DNA from: Pedosphaera parvula Ellin514
GTDB lineage: Bacteria > Verrucomicrobiota > Verrucomicrobiia > Limisphaerales > Pedosphaeraceae
Assembly: GCF_000172555.1 (NCBI RefSeq)
Contig: NZ_ABOX02000048.1
Coordinates: 1-57,981, forward strand
DNA length: 57,981 nucleotides
Direction of reading: 5' to 3'
Shown here: in pieces, positions 50,083 through 57,981 of the stretch
Position numbering within the stretch: the first letter of the stretch is position 1
How the letters are laid out: each line of letters opens with the position of its first letter
Translations under genes and position numbers: made by a program
The notes under the pieces: generated by a model
Database searches by the model: none
The model's input: the letters and a program-made list of their open reading frames with translations, nothing else
Told to the model about the DNA's origin: nothing

Positions 50083-51261
50083 TTAACGGGTACCCATGCC
50101 GACACTTTGAACGGTCTGAAATAGCTTGCCCTCCGTTTTGATGCTGGGCGCAATAATGATTTCAGTTTCCTGAAACTCTCTAATACTCGCCGCCCCTACA
50201 TTACCCATACAAGTAGTAATAGCCCCCACAAGATTTTGCGAGCCGTCATCCACCGTCGCCGGGCCAAAAAGAATCTGTTTCAATGAGCCAGTCACTCCCA
50301 CCTTGATGCGCGTGCCGCGTGGCAAGTTGGCGTGCGGCGTGGCCATGCCCCAATGATTCCCCTTGCCCGGAGCTTCCTTGGCGCGGGCAAAAGCACTGCC
50401 CACCATGACCGCATCAGAACCACAAGCTAGAGCCTTGCAAACGTCCCCGCCTTTGCTCATACCACCATCAGTGATGATCGGAATGTACCTGCCGGTTTTC
50501 TTATGGTAGGCATCGCGCGCTGCTGCACAATCAACCGTCGCCGTGACTTGCGGCACTCCCAACCCCAACACTCCACGGCTCGTGCAAGCAGCACCAGGCC
50601 CTACACCAATCAGCACGCCAGCCACTCCGCAACCCATCAAATCCAACGTTACGTTGTACGTAACGGCATTGCCGATGATTACCGGGATGCGCAGGCTTTT
50701 GCAAAAATTCTCCAACTCCAGCGACTTATATTCCGTCGAAACGTGACGCACGGTCGATACCGTGGACTGCACAATGAAAATATCCGCACCCGCTTCCTGG
50801 GCAATCGCCGCAAAACGCTCGGCCTTTTGGGGAATGGAACTGACCGCTGCCAGCACTCCCGCCTTTTTCAGTTCCTCCACCCGACGACCAATCAATTCTT
50901 CCTTGATCGGCTCCAAATAGAGTTTTTGAATCAAGGACGTCACCTCATCCTTATCCGCCTTGACCACCTGCTCCAGGACTTCCGAAGGATTCTCGTAACG
51001 GGTTTGGACCCCTTCAAGGTTGATCACTCCGAGCCCGCCCAACTTGCCCATCTCGACGCAAAACTTCACATCCGTCACGCCGTCCATCGCGCTGGCAATG
51101 ATCGGTATCTTCAGTTTGATATGACTGCCATCCTTGCGAGGAATCAGAAAACTCGTATCCACCTCGTTTGGATTAATCGTCACATCTCCGGGTACGAGCG
51201 CGATTTCATCGAACCCGTAGGTCACACGGGCTTTACGGTTCCGGCCAATCCACATTCCCAT
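50083..51261 (-). CDS. guaB3: GuaB3 family IMP dehydrogenase-related protein
   Basis: A 392-residue IMP dehydrogenase/GMP reductase-fold protein of the GuaB3 group. The catalytic Cys loop is GVGPGAACTSRGVLG, and phosphate-binding residues are in ITDGGMSKGGDV and DAVMVGSAFARAKEAPG. The CBS domain pair of true GuaB is absent, which explains the shorter length. The N-terminal VTYGFDEIALVPGDVTINP block is typical of GuaB3. It may act in purine metabolism, but the family's exact reaction is not established. A second, CBS-containing guaB probably lies elsewhere in the genome. It lies downstream of the zinc-ribbon gene and upstream of hupE with a 20-bp gap to hupE. Confidence 0.88.
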   Translation of the reverse strand: MGMWIGRNRKARVTYGFDEIALVPGDVTINPNEVDTSFLIPRKDGSHIKLKIPIIASAMDGVTDVKFCVEMGKLGGLGVINLEGVQTRYENPSEVLEQVVKADKDEVTSLIQKLYLEPIKEELIGRRVEELKKAGVLAAVSSIPQKAERFAAIAQEAGADIFIVQSTVSTVRHVSTEYKSLELENFCKSLRIPVIIGNAVTYNVTLDLMGCGVAGVLIGVGPGAACTSRGVLGLGVPQVTATVDCAAARDAYHKKTGRYIPIITDGGMSKGGDVCKALACGSDAVMVGSAFARAKEAPGKGNHWGMATPHANLPRGTRIKVGVTGSLKQILFGPATVDDGSQNLVGAITTCMGNVGAASIREFQETEIIIAPSIKTEGKLFQTVQSVGMGTR

Positions 51262-51351
51262 AAGTCTTTAATTAGTCTAATCGAGCGGTGAGAATACTCC
51301 CCGCTTTTGAGTCTAAAGTTGCAGCAGTTTGCAAACACCGCAACCACGATT

Positions 51352-51576
51352 TTAAAACTCTATCGCATCGTTCAACCTGCCGCATTGTGAACAGCGCGAA
51401 CGGTCCACATCCACGTCGTCGGTATAAACCAATCCGCAGTTTTCACAGCGAAAAATCCGGTCTTCGGCCGATGCCGGACCGAACCGTCTGCGACGCAGCT
51501 CGGAATATACGGCGAGGCCGGAAAGCGCGGCAAGCAAAGAAACTACATAAGCAAAAATGAGGGCCTCGATTGACAT
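51352..51576 (-). CDS. Small membrane-anchored zinc-ribbon protein
   Basis: A 74-residue protein. One N-terminal membrane segment (ALIFAYVVSLLAALSGLAVY) is followed by a basic stretch (SELRRRRFGP) and a zinc ribbon with FRCENCGLVY and SRCSQCGRLN (two CxxC pairs 18 residues apart). It starts 3 bp after the stop of the TonB-like gene, so it is almost certainly in the exbB-exbD-tonB-like operon. No function is known. It may be a small regulator or assembly factor anchored in the inner membrane. Confidence 0.78.
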   Translation of the reverse strand: MSIEALIFAYVVSLLAALSGLAVYSELRRRRFGPASAEDRIFRCENCGLVYTDDVDVDRSRCSQCGRLNDAIEF

Positions 51577-51579
51577 AAA

Positions 51580-52362
51580 TTATGGTCCTGCATTGACGAT
51601 GTTCGTGCCCGCCAGTGCCACCGTATACCATTCAAAAATCAATTTCCCCCAAGTCACTCCCTCCATTTTGGCCGAACTGCTCAATCCATCCGAGCGGGTG
51701 GGCTCGAAGCATAGGCTTCTGGCCACATTCAACGCATACAAATCTGCCTCCTTGGAACCACTCCCGGAAACCAGCGCGGCAGAAAAAACAGTTCCATCCG
51801 GCTCCACGCTCACCTGCACTTCAGAGTTTTTCAGAATACTCGCTCCTGTCTGGGACCTCAGTTCCACGCTCCGAAGCAATGGCCGACCGACCAAGTCCCC
51901 AGCGACTCGCAACCTGGATTTCCCCTCAGCAATCGAAAATAGCGAAACATCGTCCAAATCCGGTTCGGACTCGCCCACAAGATCAAAAGGTCGGCTGAAG
52001 TTGGATCGCACCAACGTGCTAAAAAGGCTACCGAGTTGTTCTGCTGGCAGGGCCAAAAGGTTCGTTGGCCCCTCCCACTTGTCAAGGTCGTATGGAATTC
52101 CTGCGCTTCTCATCCATGCCAACCCGGAAAATCCCTCCCGGCTCGGCAGTGCGAACAACCTGGGATTTTCCAGACCCGGTATTTGCGCCCGTGAGTCTGG
52201 CGCCAAAACCATTGTGAGGCCGCCTTCCGGCCGACGCACCGTCGGCGACTTCCTCTCTCCCCACCAGAAAATCAATCCCACCTGCAGAAAAAAAAGGAAA
52301 ACCACCATCCCCCATAGTTGACGAGACGGCCAACCGTTGGATTGAGCTGACTCGGACCTCAT
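51580..52362 (-). CDS. TonB-like energy-transduction protein
   Basis: A 260-residue protein with one N-terminal membrane segment (LWGMVVFLFFLQVGLIFWW), a linker, and a C-terminal domain like TonB/TolA. The C-terminal block VQVSVEPDGTVFSAALVSGSG and then YALNVARSLCFEPT have the spacing of TonB's last domain, although the linker lacks the usual Pro/Lys-rich periplasmic arm. Its start overlaps the exbD-like gene by 4 bp. It probably transmits the proton gradient to an outer-membrane partner that is not in the window. The family assignment is moderate. Confidence 0.68.
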   Translation of the reverse strand: MRSESAQSNGWPSRQLWGMVVFLFFLQVGLIFWWGERKSPTVRRPEGGLTMVLAPDSRAQIPGLENPRLFALPSREGFSGLAWMRSAGIPYDLDKWEGPTNLLALPAEQLGSLFSTLVRSNFSRPFDLVGESEPDLDDVSLFSIAEGKSRLRVAGDLVGRPLLRSVELRSQTGASILKNSEVQVSVEPDGTVFSAALVSGSGSKEADLYALNVARSLCFEPTRSDGLSSSAKMEGVTWGKLIFEWYTVALAGTNIVNAGP

Positions 52363-52799
52363 GGAGTTTTCGGTTTCATCGGCTTGTCGAAAATTCTTGG
52401 CAGAACCTCCTGCAAGGCCTGCTTGATCCCGGCTTCCTTCGCCAATTCCATCAAACCCACCCAGGTTTCCGTATCCACCGCATTGTCCGCCTGTACCACC
52501 AACGTCAACGCCTCGGGCGCTGATTTCGCCACTGCTGCCGCCAGCCGTTGCTTCAACTCTCTTTTGTCGATGATCTGGTTCTCAAAATAAAAAATTCCAT
52601 TCTTGTCCACACCTACCGATACCGTCGGACCAGCCACTCCCGCCATCTCAGCGCTGGACGTTGGCAAATCCACCCGCACCCCCGGAGTATAAACCAGCGA
52701 GGTCAACAGCAGAAAAATCACGAGCAGGAAAAAAACTCCCGCAAACGGTGCCACATCCAGATGGCCCCGCATGATCTTGGCGTTGCGTGGAAACTTCAT
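52359..52799 (-). CDS. exbD: ExbD/TolR family protein
   Basis: A 146-residue ExbD/TolR protein. Its N-terminal membrane helix reads VAPFAGVFFLLVIFLLLTS. The acidic residue needed for proton use is the Asp in LDVAPFAG, just before the helix. The periplasmic part has VSVGVDKNGIFYFENQIIDKRELKQRL and then a conserved LVVQADNAVDTETW. It overlaps the exbB-like gene by 4 bp and the TonB-like gene by 4 bp, so the three are strictly coupled. Confidence 0.88.
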   Translation of the reverse strand: MKFPRNAKIMRGHLDVAPFAGVFFLLVIFLLLTSLVYTPGVRVDLPTSSAEMAGVAGPTVSVGVDKNGIFYFENQIIDKRELKQRLAAAVAKSAPEALTLVVQADNAVDTETWVGLMELAKEAGIKQALQEVLPRIFDKPMKPKTP

Positions 52800-53422
52800 T
52801 TGCCGTTTTGGGCGGACGATTCAGTGACTATGTTTACGATCTCGGTCGCGGCCTTTTCCATATCCAGCACAATCGCATTCACCCGGCTCACCAGATAATT
52901 ATAGGCTGCGTGACACACAATCGAAACCGCCAAACCCGCCGCCATGCAGATCAACGCCTGCCAAATCCCCGAGGAAAGTTCCTGCACATTGGCAAACACA
53001 CCTTTGGAATTGATGCTTTGAAAGACCTTGATAAACCCCAACACCGTTCCCAACAATCCGAGCAACGGCGCCAACTGCCCCAACGTCGCCAGCAAATTCA
53101 GCTTCTCCTCCAACCGCGGCACCTCCGCCAATCCCGTCTCTTCCAACGACTCCCGCACCCGCTCGCGACCGTAATCACGATTCAAAATCGCCGTCTTCAC
53201 CAGCCTGGCGACCGGCCCCGGCGTCGCATCACAAATCGAAATCGCTTCCACCACATTTTCCCGCTTCAAAACCGTCCGCACACCATTCAAAAACTCCGCG
53301 GAATTGATCTGCGCGCGATGACAATGCAAAAAGCGCTCAACAAAAACGGCAATGGCCACTGCGCTGGCGAATAAAATCACCCACAACATCGGCCCGCCCT
53401 TAAATAGCAAACTCGGCAACAT
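52796..53422 (-). CDS. exbB: ExbB/TolQ family proton channel protein
   Basis: A 208-residue inner-membrane protein of the MotA/TolQ/ExbB family. The second conserved part, LNLLATLGQLAPLLGLLGTVLGFIKVF, holds the pore-lining helix, and ALICMAAGLAVSIVCHAAYNYL the last helix. The Glu/Asp and Thr residues of the family are visible (TLGQ..APLLGLLGTV). Together with ExbD and the TonB-like protein it makes a proton-driven energising unit. It is the first gene of the operon exbB-exbD-tonB-like-zinc ribbon. Confidence 0.9.
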   Translation of the reverse strand: MLPSLLFKGGPMLWVILFASAVAIAVFVERFLHCHRAQINSAEFLNGVRTVLKRENVVEAISICDATPGPVARLVKTAILNRDYGRERVRESLEETGLAEVPRLEEKLNLLATLGQLAPLLGLLGTVLGFIKVFQSINSKGVFANVQELSSGIWQALICMAAGLAVSIVCHAAYNYLVSRVNAIVLDMEKAATEIVNIVTESSAQNGK

Positions 53423-53502
53423 GCCACCCTTTATACGATTCTAAACACAAAGTTTAAAGGTCAAACTCTACCCGCATCATCTCTCCAAAGTAAAAATTTC
53501 AA

Positions 53503-53540
53503 CCTACCGATACCTACCGATACCTACCGATACCTTCCGA
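53503..53540. repeat. Tandem 10-bp repeat
   Basis: The unit CCTACCGATA occurs three times perfectly (53503-53532), followed by a partial fourth (CCTTCCGA). It lies about 80 bp upstream of the exbB-like start on the minus strand, so it could affect its promoter. Confidence 0.85.
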
Positions 53541-53945
53541 ACCCCCTATAGATGTATGAAAATTTGACCACTCAGCACCGCTCGAAAAGCCCTCAAGTCC
53601 CGAGTTGATAGTTACTTCGTCCGTCTCGCAGCGATTTTCAAGACACGAATCGAAGTATTTCACAGTTACATCTCGAATCAAGGTCGTGTAAAGGAATCTC
53701 TTGTGCATAAATTATATTTTAAGCGTGTATTCTCGTTCTTAGTATATTAAATATAATACTTTGTCAATATGATTTTGTCATATTTTCAAAACGATTACCC
53801 TCTCGCAACCATGAAACGGACTAAAGCTCTTGCGCACCCCTATCGCGCACAAGACCGGCAAGCCGAAGCTCAAACAGCCATTGGAGGCAAACATAAATCC
53901 TTTCCCCCGAAAGCATGCTGGTTCGCCTCTCCCCAAGGCCCAACG

Positions 53946-54057
53946 GGCCAACCTTATCTTAGCGAAGCCCAACGGGCTGGAAACCTGCCCAAAAAAAGAA
54001 CCCGCTTCGGCCCACGATGCTGGCTTTTCAACTCCCGCAATCCGAAGCGGAACAGGA
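53946..54057. repeat. REP-like repeat, copy A
   Basis: The sequence with TTATCTTAGC, CGGGCTGG, CCCGCTTCGGCC and CCGAAGCGGAAC recurs in the same order at 56366-56477. Internal inverted repeat CCGCTTCGG/CCGAAGCGG suggests a hairpin. Such palindromic units are mobilised in many bacteria by RAYT-type transposases; no such transposase is seen here. Confidence 0.65.
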
Positions 54058-54082
54058 CAGCGCAATCTCCTAACTTCCGGGT

Positions 54083-54526
54083 TTAATCCGTTTCACCCAC
54101 ACTTCCCACCGCATTATTCCGCTCGTCCTCCTCAAACATCAGTTTGCACCCTCGCAACAACAATCCCACTCCCGACAGCGCAAAAACTGCCGTGCTCAAC
54201 CCTATAAACAACTGCGGCAACTGCTCCCGACTCACAAACCTTAACGGATAAAGCACACCAGCCAGCCCCGCCCCGATTAAGACCACCGTGAATAGGAACT
54301 GGAGCAACTTGAACCCGCGAAACTGGCGCTTTACGAAAAACAATTTCCAATAAGCCCAAAACACCACTCCTCCCACCGCCGACGCCGCCATTGTGTACCC
54401 GGAAAACTCGAACGAACTGGGCAACCTGTAAGCTTGCAAGGTCGCCGCCAGGACCGCCCCGCCCAGTGCGCTACCCCAAATAACAATGCTCTGAAGATTT
54501 GAAGCAAGTTGAGTGTTTTTATCCAT
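54083..54526 (-). CDS. Four-span membrane protein, unknown function
   Basis: A 147-residue membrane protein with four hydrophobic segments (for example SIVIWGSALGGAVLAATLQAY and LLQFLFTVVLIGAGLAGVLY). The loop after segment 2 is basic (KRQFRGFK) and the C-terminal tail is acidic and charged (FEEDERNNAV). No family is recognised. I used the ATG at 54526, which follows AAGGGAAAT; the frame extends to 54550. It is divergent from the sigma-54 activator gene, with a perfect 9-bp inverted repeat between them. Confidence 0.7.
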   Translation of the reverse strand: MDKNTQLASNLQSIVIWGSALGGAVLAATLQAYRLPSSFEFSGYTMAASAVGGVVFWAYWKLFFVKRQFRGFKLLQFLFTVVLIGAGLAGVLYPLRFVSREQLPQLFIGLSTAVFALSGVGLLLRGCKLMFEEDERNNAVGSVGETD

Positions 54527-54622
54527 ATTTCCCTTAACCGCAGCATCCATGCCATCACGATTTTATTCAGTACGGCACTGATTTTCAATACCTTACACAT
54601 GACTCAGCCATTTTAAAATCGT

Positions 54623-54646
54623 GTAACAACGACGAAACGTTGTTAC
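54623..54646. promoter_or_regulatory. Perfect inverted repeat between divergent genes
   Basis: GTAACAACG (54623-54631) and CGTTGTTAC (54638-54646) are exact inverse complements with a 6-bp centre (ACGAAA). It lies 28 bp before the ATG of the sigma-54 activator, where a dimeric regulator or the activator itself could bind. A hairpin in RNA is the alternative. Confidence 0.65.
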
Positions 54647-54674
54647 TCCAACGGCTCTACGTTATTCTGCTTCC

Positions 54675-56237
54675 ATGAACGTCGACCTCGAATCGCTGCT
54701 TTCCATTTCCTTGGCCGTCGGTCAGGCACGCCACATGGATGCCGTTCTCCCCCTCGTCGTAACAGGTCTGACAGAGAAAGCCGGCTTCGCCCTTGCCAGA
54801 ATCTGGCTCCTCGAAAAACCTCCAGTCACCACGCAGAACAAGCCCGCATCGAAATCAACCTTTCTCCAACTCGCCGCCAGCGCAGGTCGGTCGATCAACG
54901 ACGGCCAACTTTGGAATAACCTCCACGGCGAGTTCGCCCGCATCCCTGTCGGTGCACGCAAGATTGGCCACATCGCCGAACGCGGCGAATCCCTGCGTCT
55001 CGACGAACAGGAAGTCGCCAATTCCCATTGGACCGCCCATCCCGACTGGGTCGCGCGGGAAGGGATCAAAGGCTTCGCCGGACACCCGCTCGTGTTTAAA
55101 GGAGAAATTCTCGGTGTCATGGGCATCTTCAGCCGACAATCGGTTTCCCAACAGCAGTTCCAATGGCTCAGACTCTTCGCCGATCAAGCCGCCGTTTCCA
55201 TCGCCAACGCCCGCGCCTTCGAGGAAATCGAACGCCTGCGCGAACGGCTTGAACTGGAAAACGAATACCTGCGCAGCGAGGTAACGCAAAATTTCGGCGG
55301 CTTCGTCGGCCTAAGTCCCGCGCTCCAAAACATTTTCCAACAAATCGAATTGGTCGCTCCCACCGATACCAACGTTTTAATCACCGGTGAATCCGGGACC
55401 GGCAAGGAACTGGCCGCCCGCGCCATCCACGAACGCAGCAAACGCAACACTCACACCCTGGTAAAAGTAAATTGCGCCTCTGTGCCGCATGAATTGTTCG
55501 AGAGCGAATTCTTCGGCCACGTCAAAGGCGCCTTCACTGGCGCAGTTCGCGATCGCGCCGGACGCTTCGAGTTGGCCGATGGCGGAACGCTCTTTCTGGA
55601 TGAAGTCGGCGAAATTCCCCTCGCCCTCCAGGGCAAATTGCTGCGCGTGCTTCAAGAGGGAGAATTCGAGCGACTGGGTGAAGACCGCACCCGCAAGGTG
55701 AACGTTCGAATCATCGCCGCCACCAATCGAAATTTGAAGGAACAGATTCTTGCCGGACACTTCCGCCAGGATCTATTCTTCCGCCTCAGCGTTTTTCCTC
55801 TGGACCTGCCGCCTCTCCGCGAACGACGTGAGGACATCCCGATCCTTGCCACTCACTTTCTAAAACTCGCCGCCGCGAGAATGAATTTTCCCACGCCGCC
55901 CTTGACTGCTTCCGACCTGCAAACTCTGACGAACTATTCCTGGCCCGGAAATATTCGAGAACTCCAAAACGTCATTGAACGCGCCGTCATCTTGTCCCGG
56001 GGCGGCACATTGCATTTCCAGCTAAACGAATCCGCCATTTCCCCCGCGCCCCATGAAACCCTCGCTGTCCCCTCAACCCAAAAGGAATGGCTCCAATCCC
56101 AACGCCCAGCCATCGAAGCCGCGTTAAAAAAGAGCGGCGGAAAAATCTACGGCCCCGACGGCGCCGCCGCCTTGCTCGGCCTCCGCCCCACGACACTCAC
56201 CTCACGGATCGCCGCCCTGGGCATCAACCGACGCTAA
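54675..56237 (+). CDS. Sigma-54-dependent transcriptional activator, GAF-AAA-Fis
   Basis: A 520-residue enhancer-binding protein. An N-terminal GAF domain (residues ~10-170, with [16 protein letters not shown] and [19 protein letters not shown]) is followed by the AAA+ core with [18 protein letters not shown] (Walker A), [20 protein letters not shown], which carries the GAFTGA loop that contacts sigma-54, and [14 protein letters not shown] (Walker B). A Fis-type helix-turn-helix closes it ([20 protein letters not shown]). It would activate sigma-54 promoters upon binding a small effector at the GAF domain. No adjacent sigma-54 target is evident, and the effector is unknown. Confidence 0.93.
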   Translation: MNVDLESLLSISLAVGQARHMDAVLPLVVTGLTEKAGFALARIWLLEKPPVTTQNKPASKSTFLQLAASAGRSINDGQLWNNLHGEFARIPVGARKIGHIAERGESLRLDEQEVANSHWTAHPDWVAREGIKGFAGHPLVFKGEILGVMGIFSRQSVSQQQFQWLRLFADQAAVSIANARAFEEIERLRERLELENEYLRSEVTQNFGGFVGLSPALQNIFQQIELVAPTDTNVLITGESGTGKELAARAIHERSKRNTHTLVKVNCASVPHELFESEFFGHVKGAFTGAVRDRAGRFELADGGTLFLDEVGEIPLALQGKLLRVLQEGEFERLGEDRTRKVNVRIIAATNRNLKEQILAGHFRQDLFFRLSVFPLDLPPLRERREDIPILATHFLKLAAARMNFPTPPLTASDLQTLTNYSWPGNIRELQNVIERAVILSRGGTLHFQLNESAISPAPHETLAVPSTQKEWLQSQRPAIEAALKKSGGKIYGPDGAAALLGLRPTTLTSRIAALGINRR

Positions 56238-56365
56238 TCGATGGTCGTGTTGTTTGGAATTCCCTTACTTCCTCCTCTTTCCTCGCCCTGAAAGCCCCGA
56301 AGCGTATCAGCCCAGGGTTGGCGCACCTCTCCGTTCTCCCTGGCGCGACTACCCAGGAGGTCCAA

Positions 56366-56477
56366 AGGACCGGCTTTATCTTAGCCCACGCCCATCGGGC
56401 TGGGTAACTGACGCCCAAAACAATCCCGCTTCGGCCAGCGATTGATAACACCGTAACTGCGCCGAAGCGGAACCGAT
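56366..56477. repeat. REP-like repeat, copy B
   Basis: Matches 53946-54057 in order: TTTATCTTAGC, CGGGCTGGG, CCCGCTTCGGCC, GCCGAAGCGGAAC. It lies in the 349-bp gap between the convergent sigma-54 activator and the NHL protein gene. The remaining part of that gap shows no gene. Confidence 0.65.
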
Positions 56478-56586
56478 CGAGCCAATGATGCGTCCTCCTG
56501 GCTCGGAGTCCCGCCTTCAGGCGGTGCCTTTGTAACAACACCACCTCTCGCGAAACCCATGGCCCCATGCCACCAACTTCCGCTCA

Positions 56587-57945
56587 TCACGGCGCATGCA
56601 ACCGATAAAACACCGGCGCACCATTCACACTATTCGTCACTGCAAACTGATTGCCCAAAATCCCCGGTGCATTCGTCAACACACCCCACGCTGACCCCGG
56701 CAACAAGGAACTATTCGTCTCCACCACATAACGCGGCGCCCACGGCTCCCATTTCAACACTGCCTTGTTCGGCAAAGAGCTTATCTGCAAGGTCGGCGAT
56801 GCCATCGACTCCACCCAACCGCAACGAACGGTATTATACGAGTGATCCGCAACGTAAAGATTACCATTCTTATCAAGAGCTACCGAGACAGGATTTACAA
56901 ATGCTGCTTTGGTTGAAACCCCATCTAAAGGGTAACTAAATCCGGCCCGACCACCTACGGTGCTTACGACATAATCTGTCCCCACCACAGTCACTTTCCG
57001 AATCGTATAGTTGTACGAATCGGCGACATAAACATTACCTGCACTATCCACCGCCGGGCTTTCGGGCCACGTGAACAAAGCCTGGTTGTTTGTACCGTCC
57101 AGACTCCCATTTTGCTGATTGGTCGAGCCTGCAATGGTTGTCACCACCCAATTCGTTCCCTCCAATGTTAACTTTCTGATGGCGTTGTTCCCCGTATCCG
57201 CTACGTACATATTTCCTGCACTGTCCAATGCCAGTCCTATTGGAGAGTAAAAAAGAGCGTCATTATTGGTCCCATCTTTAAAGCCGTGGATTCCGGCCGC
57301 CCCCGCTATCGTGGTGACCACCCAGTTTGTCCCATCCGGCCTCAACTGGCGAATGGTGTCGTACCCATCCGTTACAAAGAGATTCCCATTCGTATCGCAA
57401 GCCATGTTGCCATATGGCAAGTAAAACCGGGCATCACTGTTCGTTCCATCAGCGCTACCACTGGATCCCGCCAACCCTGCGATCGTCGTCACAATCCAGT
57501 TTGTACCAATGGGAGACAACTTGCGGATCGTGTTGGCATACCCTTCTGCCACAAATACGTTCCCACTTGCATCCACGGCCAATCCAGTCGGGCCGGTAAA
57601 TCTCGCCTCGGCATTCGTTCCATCCTTGGTTCCATAGGCTTGGTTTGTTCCAGCGATTGTCGTTACTACCCAATCCTTGCCAATGACCTCCACCTTCCGA
57701 ATGACCCGTCCATTGTAGTCCGCCACGTACACATTTCCGCTGGCATCGCAAGCCACACTTTGGGGAGAATAAAAATGTGCTGCTGTATTTGTCCCATCCT
57801 TGGAATTTCCCGCCCCCGTCGCGCCTGTGGTCGGCGTTGTAAAAGTAAATAGTTGCGCCTTCACCGTCGTTCCCCATCCACTCAACAACAACCCCGCAGC
57901 CAGTACGCAGCAGCTCCCGATATTTTTGAAGTTATTTAGAACCAT
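56587..57945 (-). CDS. Secreted NHL-repeat beta-propeller protein
   Basis: A 452-residue exported protein. A signal peptide (residues ~1-30) precedes six NHL-type repeats of about 55-60 residues. Each contains a block such as GLAVDASGNVFVAEGYANT, then IRKLSPIGTNWIVTTIAG and then a DGTN-x-ARF turn (DGTNAEARF, DGTNSDARF, DGTNNDALF). The repeats build a beta-propeller. The last ~90 residues form a separate beta-rich part (KAVLKWEPWAPRYVVETNSSLLPG). Such proteins are frequent in Verrucomicrobia and may bind glycans or proteins; no catalytic site is seen. GGAAGGA precedes the ATG at 57945. Confidence 0.9.
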   Translation of the reverse strand: MVLNNFKNIGSCCVLAAGLLLSGWGTTVKAQLFTFTTPTTGATGAGNSKDGTNTAAHFYSPQSVACDASGNVYVADYNGRVIRKVEVIGKDWVVTTIAGTNQAYGTKDGTNAEARFTGPTGLAVDASGNVFVAEGYANTIRKLSPIGTNWIVTTIAGLAGSSGSADGTNSDARFYLPYGNMACDTNGNLFVTDGYDTIRQLRPDGTNWVVTTIAGAAGIHGFKDGTNNDALFYSPIGLALDSAGNMYVADTGNNAIRKLTLEGTNWVVTTIAGSTNQQNGSLDGTNNQALFTWPESPAVDSAGNVYVADSYNYTIRKVTVVGTDYVVSTVGGRAGFSYPLDGVSTKAAFVNPVSVALDKNGNLYVADHSYNTVRCGWVESMASPTLQISSLPNKAVLKWEPWAPRYVVETNSSLLPGSAWGVLTNAPGILGNQFAVTNSVNGAPVFYRLHAP

Positions 57946-57981
57946 ATGAATATTCCTTCCTTGTATGCAGCTTTAATCTAC

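Larger units (their letters stand above)
53423..54082. other. Intergenic region with tandem and REP-like repeats
   Basis: A 660-bp gap between the exbB-like gene and the small membrane protein, both on minus. It contains a 10-bp tandem repeat (53503-53540), an AT-rich tract (53700-53800), and a REP-like repeat (53946-54057). The open frame at 53769-54086 has biased composition because it runs through the repeat, and I do not consider it a gene. Confidence 0.5.

Noticed and set aside
53769-54086. Open frame on the plus strand in the exbB upstream gap
   Set aside because: It runs through the REP-like repeat, its composition is biased, and there is no ribosome site or domain.
1-57981. CRISPR array or prophage
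   Set aside because: No regular direct repeats with spacers, no integrase, capsid or terminase genes are visible.

Overview
The window looks like chromosomal DNA from a Verrucomicrobiota soil bacterium, probably of the Pedosphaera type. This is inferred from gene content: a prepilin-like protein with a long [20 protein letters not shown]-type N-terminus and a C-terminal H-x-DG-like motif, many secreted repeat proteins, a PQQ/cytochrome c fusion, and moderate GC with weak or absent Shine-Dalgarno sites at many genes. No rRNA, tRNA, CRISPR array, prophage or complete insertion sequence was seen.

Layout. 1-5.9 kb: frameshifted 3' end of a di-heme cytochrome c peroxidase, MarC-type membrane protein, lipoprotein, gluzincin/TPR protein, Tat-exported Gfo/Idh/MocA oxidoreductase and two small secreted proteins. 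6-11.6 kb: a fused acyltransferase/acyl-carrier/FkbH protein, divergent from a GH39-like lipoprotein, then a carbohydrate-binding protein. 11.7-17 kb: MscS channel, then an apparent xylB-thiH-DUF2071-thiS operon. 17-25 kb: YceI, ApaG, IF-1, paired single-span membrane proteins, an operon of a DR2241-like Fe-S protein, a TlpA-like thioredoxin and a LAB_N protein, then a response regulator and a patatin. 25-33.4 kb: a 1008-residue TIM barrel-PQQ-cytochrome c fusion, ABC-2 permease, DUF4097-type repeat lipoprotein, OsmC and signal peptidase I. 33.4-43.3 kb: C25-like secreted protein, prepilin-like protein, oppBCDF-type importer without a binding protein, galE and an orphan antitoxin. 43.7-51.3 kb: heavy-metal RND efflux operon (OMF, MFP, pump) behind hupE, then guaB3. 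51.3-58 kb: an ExbB/ExbD/TonB-like operon ending in a zinc-ribbon protein, a sigma-54 activator, and an NHL-repeat secreted protein.

The most interesting unexplained signal is non-coding. A ~272-bp element occurs three times (11353-11625, 30612-30883, 43393-43663). It has 14-bp terminal inverted repeats, a perfect 14-15-bp-arm internal hairpin, and flanking 10-bp direct repeats that differ between sites (10/10, 9/10 and 7/10 matches). These are the marks of a MITE-like non-autonomous mobile element. The hairpin loop appears flipped in one copy relative to another. Two further repeat families are present: a 218-bp element with 28-bp inverted ends at 17038-17255, with a solo end at 28730-28784, and a REP-like pair at 53946-54057 and 56366-56477. 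Two terminator hairpins with no upstream gene (1831, 23512) may end small RNAs.
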